A model generated the notes under the pieces. It saw only the letters and a list, made by a program, of their open reading frames with translations. It did not search any database and was not told where the DNA came from. Position numbers and translations under genes: made by a program. Positions 23,655 to 30,998 of a stretch of DNA of 36,134 nucleotides are shown one piece after another. Source of the DNA: Enterovibrio sp042096095 (GTDB lineage: Bacteria; Pseudomonadota; Gammaproteobacteria; Enterobacterales; Vibrionaceae). The stretch spans positions 1-36,134 of the forward strand of contig JBELME010000011.1 of assembly GCA_042096095.1 (NCBI GenBank), in the 5' to 3' direction. Every line of letters starts with the position of its first letter. Within the stretch, counting starts at the first letter, position 1.

Positions 23655-24548
23655 ATGCCCAACACGACTAACCAGCCCGACACGTTTTCATATTTGGTGC
23701 TTTCAGAGATTGCAGGTCGTCTAGATGGAAAGCTCAATGCGGAATATCACCACGCATTGCCATGCAATGACATGCCGTTGTTGGCATGGTGCACACCAGA
23801 CGAAAGAGTTGAAATTGTTGTGGAAGGGGCCGTGGACATGATGTTCAGTCACGGTGATGGGGAGCGAGGTGTGGTGCGCATGCAGCCTGGCGATGTGCTT
23901 CGTGTTGCGGCTCACGGTTGGAATTTGCCGTACGCGGATGAGGCAAATACCTTGAGCATTTGTTGTCGCGGTGAAAAACTTGGTCTGAGTTATAACCATT
24001 GGCAAGATGGCCGTTGCATCAGTTTGGCGAAATGGGCGATGCCGCTAACCTCTCTCAATGCGTTGCTGCTTGGCTTGACGTCAGATGTGAGGGGATTGAG
24101 CGATGTGAAGCTTGATGTATTGTTACGGGCGATCTCTCGCAAGCTCAGCGCCAATGCCTCAGATGTGTCTAAACAAAAACAGCTCTTTCATCAGATTCTG
24201 ACTTACATTCGTTGCCATTTTCATGAGTCGATATGCCGTGAGTCGGTTGCCGAGCATTTTTGTATTTCATCAAGTTACCTTTCTCACCTGTTTCAGCATC
24301 ACAGCGACATTGGCTTTAACGAGTACATCAATCAAGAACGCTTTGCTCATGCCCGACATCTTTTGATTGAAAAAGGCCTGCGCGTTAAACAGGTGGCGCT
24401 TGAAAGTGGGTTTGTGGATGCAGATTACTTTTGTCGTTTGTTTAAACGGCTAGCAGGGATGACCCCAACGCAATATCGACAGCATTACATCAGCCAGCAG
24501 CAGAGCTTTTCTCATGAGTTTTCTCATGAAGCTGTTGTAACGAGTTAA
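23655..24548 (+). CDS. AraC-family regulator of the mannoside PTS operon
   Basis: A 297-residue regulator with an N-terminal cupin-like sensor domain (about 15-130; a beta-rich block with RMQPGDVLRVAAHGWNLPY) and a C-terminal double helix-turn-helix (about 190-290). The first HTH is ESVAEHFCISSSYLSHLFQ, the second VKQVALESGFVDADYFCRLF with the AraC signature, ending GMTPTQYRQ. It is transcribed divergently from the EIIBC operon, so it probably activates that operon when an inducing mannoside is present. The start at 23655 is the likeliest by spacing from GAGAGTGA. The last residues (QSFSHEFSHEAVVTS) contain a short repeated SHE/F motif. Confidence 0.88.
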   Translation: MPNTTNQPDTFSYLVLSEIAGRLDGKLNAEYHHALPCNDMPLLAWCTPDERVEIVVEGAVDMMFSHGDGERGVVRMQPGDVLRVAAHGWNLPYADEANTLSICCRGEKLGLSYNHWQDGRCISLAKWAMPLTSLNALLLGLTSDVRGLSDVKLDVLLRAISRKLSANASDVSKQKQLFHQILTYIRCHFHESICRESVAEHFCISSSYLSHLFQHHSDIGFNEYINQERFAHARHLLIEKGLRVKQVALESGFVDADYFCRLFKRLAGMTPTQYRQHYISQQQSFSHEFSHEAVVTS

Positions 24549-24672
24549 TTTCTGCGCTTATCCATTGATGTTTTATACATGGACGGCTGATAAGTGGGTG
24601 TTAGGCAAGTTGAGGCTTGTCGGTGCGCTAAAGCAAGCTGAATAGGGCGAGCGGATAGAAACAAGAGGCAAC

Positions 24673-24701
24673 AAAAAAGCGCAGCCGAAGCTGCGCTTTT
24701 T
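24673..24701. terminator. Bidirectional terminator after crr and the AraC-type gene
   Basis: Stem GCGCAGC/GCTGCGC (24679-24685 with 24690-24696), CGAA loop, six A before and five T after. It ends ptsH-ptsI-crr on the minus strand and can end the AraC-type gene on the plus strand. The stretch 24549-24672 shows nothing else. Confidence 0.9.
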
Positions 24702-24716
24702 CTTGCACACAAAGAA

Positions 24717-25226
24717 TTACTTCTTGATGCGTAGTACTGGTGTTTGACCAACAACAACAGAACCAGAAAGCTTGTTCAGCTCTTTGATTTCGTCCATGTT
24801 CGAAATAACAACAGGTGTCAGAGTAGACTTCGCTTTTTCTTCTAGCATCGCTAGATCGAACTCGATGATTGGGTCGCCAACTTTAACAGTTTGACCTTCT
24901 TCAGCGATACGCTTGAAGCCTTCACCTTTTAGCTCAACAGTGTCGATACCGAAGTGAACGAACATTTCGATGCCGTCTTCAGATTCGATTGAGAAAGCGT
25001 GGTTAGTTTCGAAAATCTTACCAATGGTACCGTTAACTGGTGCAACCATTTTGTCGCCAGTTGGTTTGATTGCGATACCGTCACCAACGATTTTTTCTGC
25101 GAAAACAACATCAGGCACATCTTCGATGTTTACGATTTCACCAGAAAGTGGTGCCATGATTTCAATCACACCTGCATCGCTGCTGTCGTCAGAAACCAGC
25201 TTCTTCAGTTTGTCAAACAGACCCAT
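24717..25226 (-). CDS. crr: EIIA-glucose (Crr)
   Basis: A 169-residue soluble EIIA of the glucose family. The phosphorylated residue is His91 in EMFVHFGIDTVEL with the partner His76 in TNHAFSIES, and the N-terminal amphipathic helix MGLFDKLKKLV is the membrane-tethering end known from E. coli Crr. Besides carrying phosphate, it signals carbon state (inducer exclusion, adenylate cyclase). AGGAGC precedes the ATG; the gene is 42 bases after ptsI and closes the operon. Confidence 0.97.
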   Translation of the reverse strand: MGLFDKLKKLVSDDSSDAGVIEIMAPLSGEIVNIEDVPDVVFAEKIVGDGIAIKPTGDKMVAPVNGTIGKIFETNHAFSIESEDGIEMFVHFGIDTVELKGEGFKRIAEEGQTVKVGDPIIEFDLAMLEEKAKSTLTPVVISNMDEIKELNKLSGSVVVGQTPVLRIKK

Positions 25227-25268
25227 AGTGTTTGCTCCTAAGCGTTATCAATACTTTGCTGCCGTAAT

Positions 25269-26996
25269 TTAGCAGACAGTTTTCTCTGCAATGAATTTTT
25301 CTACATGTTCAGCGATCTCTGCTGCCGTAGGCATTTCCAGTGCTTCGTCTGCCATTGCTTTAACATCAGCAAAGTTGGCATTACGGATAATTTTCTTGAT
25401 GCGTGGGATTGAGATGCCGCTCATGCTGAACTCATCAAGACCCATACCCATAAGTAGTAGCGTTGCACGCTCGTCGCCTGCAAGCTCACCACACATGCCA
25501 GTCCATTTGCCTTCTTTGTGAGAAGCATCAATTACCTGCTTAATCACAGTAAGTACAGCTGGAGACAGCGGGTTGTACAGGTGAGAGATCATCTCGTTAC
25601 CACGGTCAACCGCAAGAGTATACTGGGTTAAGTCGTTTGTACCAATGCTAAAGAATGTAACTTCTTTCGCGAGGTGGTGTGCAATCGCTGCAGCTGCTGG
25701 CGTTTCAACCATTACACCGATCTCGATGTTCTCGTCAAACGCATGGCCTTCTGCACGAAGTTCCACTTTGTACTCTTCGATGGCTTTCTTCAGCTCACGG
25801 ATTTCTTCTACAGAGATGATCATAGGGAACATCACGCGTAGCTTACCGTGTGCAGATGCACGAAGGATGGCACGAAGTTGGTCGCGTAGAATTTCACGAC
25901 GATCCAAGCTGATGCGAATTGCACGCCAGCCAAGGAACGGGTTCATTTCTTTTGGCAGATCCATGTAAGGTAGATCTTTGTCACCACCGATATCCATAGT
26001 ACGGATAATCACTGGGTGACCTTGCATTGCAAGCGCAACGTCTTTGTAAGCTTTGTACTGCTCTTCTTCAGTAGGCAGTGCATCGCGGTCCATGAATAGG
26101 AATTCTGTGCGGTAAAGGCCTACACCTTCGCCGCCATTACGGTTGATACCGTCGCAGTCTTTAACGGTACCGATGTTACCGCAAACTTCCACTTGGTGAC
26201 CGTCCAGAGTGATTGCTGGCAAATCTTTCAATTTAGCCAGTTCTTCTTTCTCTGCGATGAATTCATCACGGATCGCTTTGAATTTGTTTAGCTCTTCTTC
26301 GCTTGGGTTGATAACAATCTTGTTGTTGATTGCATCAAGTATCAGCATGTCACCGTTGTTCACTGTTTTAGTGATGTTCATGGTGCCAACGATTGCTGGA
26401 AGCTCTAGAGAGCGCGCCATGATTGAGGTGTGAGAAGTGCGACCACCGATATCGGTGATGAAACCTAGTACGTAATCTAGGTTGATTTGCGCAGTTTCAG
26501 AAGGTGTTAGGTCGTTAGCAACCAAAATCACTTCTTCGTTGATAGCGCTTAGAGAAACGATGTTGATACCCAGTGCGTTCTTAACAAAACGTGAGCCGAT
26601 GTCACGAATATCAGTTGCGCGCTCTTTTAGGTATTCGTCGTCAAGAGATTCAAGCGTCGTTGCTTGCTCTTCAAATACGCTGTAAATCGCGTAATCAGCC
26701 GCTGCGTTGTTCTCTTTAATGAAAGCTATGATTTCTTCTTCTAGCTCTTCATCTTCCAACAGCATGATATGGCCTTCAAAGATAGCTTCTTTCTCTTCAC
26801 CAAAAGTGATGAGTGCTTTTTCTTTGATAGCTTCTAGCTGAAGTTTAGATTTTTCGCGCGCATCGAAAAGGCGCTGAATTTCCGCATCCAACTGATCAGC
26901 TGGAAGAGGGTTTTTATTGATGACGATTTCGTCTTCTTGAAGTAGCAGCGCTTTACCGAATGCAATACCAGGAGATGCCAGAATGCCTGAAATCAT
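25269..26996 (-). CDS. ptsI: PTS enzyme I (PtsI)
   Basis: A 575-residue phosphoenolpyruvate-protein phosphotransferase, full length for the family. His189 in GGRTSHTSIMARS is the phosphorylated histidine. The C-terminal PEP-binding barrel shows VGLYRTEFLFMDRD, RTMDIGGDKDLPY and the catalytic cysteine in GMCGELAGD. An AAGGTAA ribosome site precedes the ATG. It lies 54 bases after ptsH. This enzyme energises both the general PTS and the neighbouring mannoside EII proteins. Confidence 0.98.
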   Translation of the reverse strand: MISGILASPGIAFGKALLLQEDEIVINKNPLPADQLDAEIQRLFDAREKSKLQLEAIKEKALITFGEEKEAIFEGHIMLLEDEELEEEIIAFIKENNAAADYAIYSVFEEQATTLESLDDEYLKERATDIRDIGSRFVKNALGINIVSLSAINEEVILVANDLTPSETAQINLDYVLGFITDIGGRTSHTSIMARSLELPAIVGTMNITKTVNNGDMLILDAINNKIVINPSEEELNKFKAIRDEFIAEKEELAKLKDLPAITLDGHQVEVCGNIGTVKDCDGINRNGGEGVGLYRTEFLFMDRDALPTEEEQYKAYKDVALAMQGHPVIIRTMDIGGDKDLPYMDLPKEMNPFLGWRAIRISLDRREILRDQLRAILRASAHGKLRVMFPMIISVEEIRELKKAIEEYKVELRAEGHAFDENIEIGVMVETPAAAAIAHHLAKEVTFFSIGTNDLTQYTLAVDRGNEMISHLYNPLSPAVLTVIKQVIDASHKEGKWTGMCGELAGDERATLLLMGMGLDEFSMSGISIPRIKKIIRNANFADVKAMADEALEMPTAAEIAEHVEKFIAEKTVC

Positions 26997-27050
26997 AGCT
27001 TTACCTTACGTTGACCAAATTTAAATGCTAATGGATAGAAAAAAGCTGGA

Positions 27051-27315
27051 TTATTCCAGCTCGTCCATCAGTTTAACTAGGTGATCAACAGCTTCTTGAG
27101 CTTGTGCACCATCAGCTTTGATGGTTACAACAGTACCTTTAGTCAGGCCAAGAGTTTGCAGTTTGAACAGGCTAGTTGCGCTTGCTTCTTTACCGCCAGA
27201 TTCAACAGTAATTTTTGCATCAAAGCCTTTTGCTTCCTTAACAAACTGAGCAGCAGGACGAGTGTGCAGACCGTNNNNNNNNNNCAGCAGTGATTTCTAC
27301 TTGCTTTTGATACAT
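27051..27315 (-). CDS. ptsH: HPr (PtsH), interrupted by an assembly gap
   Basis: The phosphocarrier that takes phosphate from PtsI and passes it to EIIA domains. The N-terminus reads MYQKQVEITA, then a run of ten N, then GLHTRPAAQFVKEAKGF with the phosphorylated histidine in GLHTRPA (His15 in E. coli numbering), and the protein ends VDHLVKLMDELE. Taken literally the ten N put the two halves out of frame. If the unknown stretch is three bases, the total is 258 bases and 85 residues, exactly the E. coli HPr length. I therefore read it as an intact gene with a placeholder gap. It is the first gene of ptsH-ptsI-crr. Confidence 0.93.
27275..27284. other. Assembly gap (ten N) inside ptsH
   Basis: Ten consecutive N replace the codons for about residues 11-12 of HPr. 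The run is a fixed-size placeholder, since the frame demands a multiple of three bases. The two contigs joined here are ordered correctly, because both halves belong to one gene. Confidence 0.95.
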
Positions 27316-27501
27316 GATTTACCCCGATACATTATTTATTTAAGTTTATGTATTAAATCTGTTGATAGCTTAAACCGAATGACCTGATTTGGCTATCGGT
27401 GGACGATAAACTAACGAAGATTTGCATGCCTTTGCTTAATCCAAGTCAAATTTTTGTGACATTTTCGCTTGAATGGGCATGTGCCTCGAAGACGAGGCGG
27501 C

Positions 27502-27527
27502 TTTTTATTTCGAGCCTCGAAAATAAT
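27502..27527 (-). promoter_or_regulatory. Mlc/NagC-like operator upstream of ptsH
   Basis: TTATTTCGAGC followed by CTCGAAAATAA (27505-27526) is an inverted repeat with a perfect 7+1+7 core, TTTCGAG-C-CTCGAAA. Operators of the ROK repressors Mlc and NagC have the same plan: TTATTT and AAATAA flanks around a short symmetric core. In E. coli Mlc represses ptsHI. The site lies about 190 bases before the ptsH start. A second hairpin, GCCTCG-AAGA-CGAGGC (27483-27498), lies beside it and shares GCCTCGAA. The promoter hexamers of ptsH could not be placed. Confidence 0.45.
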
Positions 27528-27568
27528 AGGCGGGGATTTTTTACTAGAGCGGACTAAAAAAATCAAAC

Positions 27569-27593
27569 AAAAAAGCCCCTCAGGGGCTTTTTT
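27569..27593. terminator. Terminator after cysK
   Basis: Stem AAAAAAGCCCCT/AGGGGCTTTTTT with a minimal loop, 40 bases after the cysK stop; T-rich on both strands. Confidence 0.9.
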
Positions 27594-27632
27594 GTTGTCT
27601 CTCAGACTATTGTCTGTAACAAATTGTATCTA

Positions 27633-28601
27633 TTACTGCTGATTTTCTAGCTCAGTGAAGATACCTGCGAACAGTGCAGTACTAAGGTAACGCTCACCAG
27701 AGCTCGGCAAAATGGTCACAATGTTCTTGCCATCAAATTCAGGAAGCTCTGCAACTTTATTCGCTGCGACAACGGCTGCACCTGATGAAATACCGGCCAG
27801 AATGCCTTCTTCTTCCATCAAACGACGTGCCATGGTGATCGCTTCGTCAGAAGTGACGTGAACCACTTTATCAATCAGTGAAAGATCAAGGTTGCCAGGT
27901 ACGAAGCCTGCACCGATACCTTGGATTTTGTGTGGTGCAGGTTGAACTGCATCACCCGCAACAGTTTGTGCAATAACCGGTGATTCTGAAGGTTCAACGG
28001 CAACAGTAGTGATCGCTTTACCTTGCGTGTTTTTGATGTAACGGCTAACACCCGTTAGTGTACCGCCCGTACCTACACCAGCAACAAAGACGTCGATTTC
28101 ACCGTCAGTGTCTTCCCAGATTTCAGGACCCGTTGTCTTTTCGTGGATCTCTGGGTTAGCTGGGTTATCGAACTGTTGAAGCAACAGGTATTTTGCAGGG
28201 TCAGTTGCGACGATTTCTTCTGCTTTAGCAATGGCGCCTTTCATACCCTTTGCCGCTTCTGTTAGCACGAGGTTTGCACCCAATGCTTTAAGCAGTTTAC
28301 GGCGCTCGAGGCTCATTGATTCTGGCATGGTCAGCGTTAGCTTGTAACCACGAGCAGCAGCAACGTAAGCGAGCGCAATACCTGTGTTACCACTGGTAGG
28401 CTCAACCAACTCTATACCTGGCTTCAGAGTGCCTTTTTTCTCGGCATCCCAAATCATGTTCGCGCCGATACGACATTTAACGCTGAAACTTGGATTACGC
28501 GCTTCAATCTTTACCAGCACTTTTCCGTTAGATACACGGTTAAGGCGTACTAGAGGGGTGTTACCAATGGTGGTTGTATTATCTTCGTAAATCTTACCCA
28601 T
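27633..28601 (-). CDS. cysK: O-acetylserine (thiol)-lyase A (CysK)
   Basis: A 322-residue PLP enzyme that makes cysteine from O-acetylserine and sulfide. The PLP lysine is Lys42 in PSFSVKCRIGANMIWDAE. EPTSGNTGIALAYVA is the substrate loop and GTGGTLTGVSRYIK the phosphate-binding loop. The sequence is nearly colinear with E. coli CysK. The start at 28601 is preceded by AAGGAACG; the frame is open 22 codons further but those are not expected. cysZ, the sulfate transporter, lies upstream on the same strand. Confidence 0.97.
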   Translation of the reverse strand: MGKIYEDNTTTIGNTPLVRLNRVSNGKVLVKIEARNPSFSVKCRIGANMIWDAEKKGTLKPGIELVEPTSGNTGIALAYVAAARGYKLTLTMPESMSLERRKLLKALGANLVLTEAAKGMKGAIAKAEEIVATDPAKYLLLQQFDNPANPEIHEKTTGPEIWEDTDGEIDVFVAGVGTGGTLTGVSRYIKNTQGKAITTVAVEPSESPVIAQTVAGDAVQPAPHKIQGIGAGFVPGNLDLSLIDKVVHVTSDEAITMARRLMEEEGILAGISSGAAVVAANKVAELPEFDGKNIVTILPSSGERYLSTALFAGIFTELENQQ

Positions 28602-28640
28602 GTTCTTCGTTCCTTCGGTTTGCTGGGGAATATGTCTAAA

Positions 28641-28668
28641 ATAATATCGTCGTTTACATAAATGCAAA
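28641..28668 (-). promoter_or_regulatory. Putative cysK promoter
   Basis: On the minus strand TTTGCA (28663-28668) and TATTAT (28641-28646) are separated by 16 bases, 40 bases before the cysK start codon. CysB sites, expected further upstream, cannot be recognised by eye. Confidence 0.4.
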
Positions 28669-28780
28669 GGAATCGTTGGTTATATCTTATTGTGATTTCA
28701 GAACTTAGACAGTTATTTCTGGCTTTTGTGATATGGAAAATAGACAGGGGTTGGCTAATTATGAAGGCGTTTCTTTACAT

Positions 28781-28814
28781 AACTCTGTCGCCCGTGAGGT
28801 TGGGCGACAGAGTT
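28781..28814. other. Strong hairpin between cysZ and cysK
   Basis: A 13-bp perfect inverted repeat, AACTCTGTCGCCC (28781-28793) and its complement (28802-28814), around an 8-base loop, 39 bases after the cysZ stop. There is no T tract on either side, so it is not a standard terminator. Confidence 0.6.
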
Positions 28815-28852
28815 AACATGTATATAGAATAAGAGGTTTTGCTCCTCGGTGG

Positions 28853-29614
28853 TTAGTAGCGTGCAAGTTCACCGCGGTATTTGTCTACCCACATTGCCGT
28901 AGCGCCACACACGGCGGCTGGCATGACAAATAGATTAAGCACAGGTGTCATGGTGAACACCATGACTAACGCCCCAAAGCTCATGGTCATGCCTTTTTGT
29001 TCACGCAGTGTGGCTTTCATTGATGGAAACGACACGCGATGGTTATCAAACGGGTAGTCACAGTACTGAATACCCATCATCCATGCGCTGAACAAAAACC
29101 AAAGTACTGGCCCTAGTGTTTGTCCGATCGCCGGAATCCACATCAAAATCAGCAGCCCCAGAGCCTTTGGTAGGTAATACCAAAGCTTCTGCCATTCGCG
29201 TTTAAAAATGCGCGGTAAATCTTTGATGATGCCTGCTATGCCATCATCTGGCGGGTGCTTACCCGTAAGCTTTGCTTCAAGATGTTCAGCGAGCAAACCA
29301 TTGAATGGTGCGGCTATCCAGTTGGCGAGGGTGCTAAAAAAATACGAACAGATCACAAGCGCAAAGATAGCGAGAAGTGGCCATAGAACGTATGAGAGCC
29401 AGTCAAGCCATGATGGGAGATAAGATAACCAGCCATCAATCCAAGTGCTAAGTTGTGACAATAGCACACCAATAAAGGTACCCATCAACAGGAGATTAAC
29501 CATCAGTGGAATGATGACGAATCGACGAATGCCTGGCGTAAATGCCAGAGAAAAGCCTCGCAGGAAATAGCCTGCGCCTGAGGTTGGTTGCTGCACCAGT
29601 TGTGAGGGGGTCAT
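28853..29614 (-). CDS. cysZ: Sulfate transporter CysZ
   Basis: A 253-residue inner-membrane protein that imports sulfate for cysteine synthesis. It shows the CysZ pattern: N-terminal SGAGYFLRGFSLAFTPGIRRF, two long hydrophobic segments (about residues 32-55 and 75-98), a conserved loop with NWIAAPFNGLLAEHLE, and further hydrophobic parts ending before KYRGELARY. The start at 29614 has GGAGA seven bases upstream; another in-frame ATG nine codons upstream is less likely. Order cysZ-cysK and divergence from zipA match E. coli and Vibrio. Confidence 0.93.
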   Translation of the reverse strand: MTPSQLVQQPTSGAGYFLRGFSLAFTPGIRRFVIIPLMVNLLLMGTFIGVLLSQLSTWIDGWLSYLPSWLDWLSYVLWPLLAIFALVICSYFFSTLANWIAAPFNGLLAEHLEAKLTGKHPPDDGIAGIIKDLPRIFKREWQKLWYYLPKALGLLILMWIPAIGQTLGPVLWFLFSAWMMGIQYCDYPFDNHRVSFPSMKATLREQKGMTMSFGALVMVFTMTPVLNLFVMPAAVCGATAMWVDKYRGELARY

Positions 29615-29890
29615 AATGTCTCCTTGCATAAACCTCTGCATGGTAACGGTTTCCTGTTGGTATTGGCAATTTATGCTGGCGTGGAATTTTTAAGTGTATT
29701 GCGTGTCAAAAGCCAGAAAGAACAGGCACTTTTTGAGTGTTCTTATGGGTTGAGCATTAACTTTTATGCGCTTTTTGGTACAGTAGTCAGCAAATTGTAT
29801 GCGCGACATTGCCAAAGCTTGTTCCAAGGTGTTTAGATAGGGGCTTGCTCTATGGTTTCTCGTCGCTAATTAGATAAATACTGAGATTAA

Positions 29891-30931
29891 ATGATGCAGG
29901 AATTGCGCCTTGTATTGATCATTTTGGGAGCGGTAGCGATAGCTGCGCTTCTGCTTCATGGCCTTTGGACCAGTAGGAAAGAAAAGCCTGCCAAATTTGG
30001 TGAAAAACCCATTGGTAAGCTGACAGAGAAGGATGACACTGGCTTTGATCAGGATGGTATCGGCTCTGTTCGTGTCATCAAATCGAGTGATGACAAGCTT
30101 AAAATGGACAGGAAAGAACCTGGTTTAAGCTTTGGCGATAAGTCTGATGTAGATCCGCTGTTCGCGAACGAAACGCGTACTGACGAAGCATCGGTACCTG
30201 ATACACGTACTGATAATGACCTTGAGTCAAACACCGTTGCGAACGATGTTGTTGTCAATACAAAAGAAGAAGCGTTTGATCTGCCGGCTTTCTCTGCCTC
30301 AGATAACGATTCGCCATCTTTTACTGTTGATGAGCCGCGTGTTGATGCCGAACCGGTTGCTGAACCGAAGAAGGTGTCGAACGATTTTTACCAAACCGCG
30401 TCGTCTTATGATGAAGATGTCGAGGATGTACCAGCCAAAGGTGCTGTTGCTGAAACATCTAAAGAACAAGATGTTGCCGCGGTTGATGAAGAGCCTGAGG
30501 TTGCACCTGAGCCTCAACAACAAGTGCTGATCATCAATGTGCAGGCTGGCAATAACCAAGAGTTCGATGGCACTGAGTTGATTAACTGCCTTGAGCAACA
30601 TGGTTTGCTGTATGGCGAAATGGAAATCTTCCATCGTCATGCGGATTTAGCGGGCACGGGCAAAGTGTTGTTCAGTGCGGCGAACATGTTTAACCCAGGC
30701 AGTTTCCCATTAGAAACTATCCATCAATTCACCACGCCAGGCATTTCGTTGTTTATGACGTTACCGTGTTATGGCGAAGCTGAGCAAAACTTTAAGTTGA
30801 TGCTGCAGACAGCTCAACAAGTGGCGGATCAGTTAGGTGGTTTGGTGACGGATGATTCTCGTACCATGATGACGCCTCAGCGCATTGATACGTACAGAGA
30901 AAAAATTAAAAAATTCCATTCACCTGCTTAA
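29891..30931 (+). CDS. zipA: Cell-division protein ZipA
   Basis: A 346-residue division protein that tethers FtsZ to the membrane. It has one N-terminal membrane helix (MMQELRLVLIILGAVAIAAL, as in E. coli), a charged segment (WTSRKEK), a long acidic Pro/Val/Glu/Asp-rich linker (about 30-205) and the C-terminal FtsZ-binding domain (about 210-340; LIINVQAGNNQEFDGTELI, then MTLPCYGEAEQNF). A weak promoter may lie at 29775-29803 (TTGGTA, 17 bases, TATGCG). It is divergent from cysZ. ligA, usually next on the same strand, is absent. Confidence 0.95.
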   Translation: MMQELRLVLIILGAVAIAALLLHGLWTSRKEKPAKFGEKPIGKLTEKDDTGFDQDGIGSVRVIKSSDDKLKMDRKEPGLSFGDKSDVDPLFANETRTDEASVPDTRTDNDLESNTVANDVVVNTKEEAFDLPAFSASDNDSPSFTVDEPRVDAEPVAEPKKVSNDFYQTASSYDEDVEDVPAKGAVAETSKEQDVAAVDEEPEVAPEPQQQVLIINVQAGNNQEFDGTELINCLEQHGLLYGEMEIFHRHADLAGTGKVLFSAANMFNPGSFPLETIHQFTTPGISLFMTLPCYGEAEQNFKLMLQTAQQVADQLGGLVTDDSRTMMTPQRIDTYREKIKKFHSPA

Positions 30932-30942
30932 ACAGCGTGAAG

Positions 30943-30973
30943 AAAAAAACGCCCGTTAAGGGCGTTTTTTTAT
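30943..30973. terminator. Bidirectional terminator between zipA and the LPMO gene
   Basis: AAAAAAACGCCC-GTTAA-GGGCGTTTTTTT directly after zipA; its tracts serve both convergent genes. Confidence 0.9.
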
Positions 30974-30998
30974 GGAGAAACCCTTTGATGGTTTTCTA

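Noticed and set aside
14904..24548. Calling the locus a simple fructose PTS (fru operon)
   Set aside because: There is no 1-phosphofructokinase or FPr fusion; two mannosidases and an MngB-like enzyme point to mannosides.
25291..26685. Plus-strand open frames opposite ptsI
   Set aside because: Serine- and leucine-rich antisense shadows caused by the codon bias of ptsI; no start signals.
27051..27315. ptsH as a pseudogene or frameshifted gene
   Set aside because: The frame break comes only from the arbitrary ten-N run; a three-base gap restores a normal 85-residue HPr.
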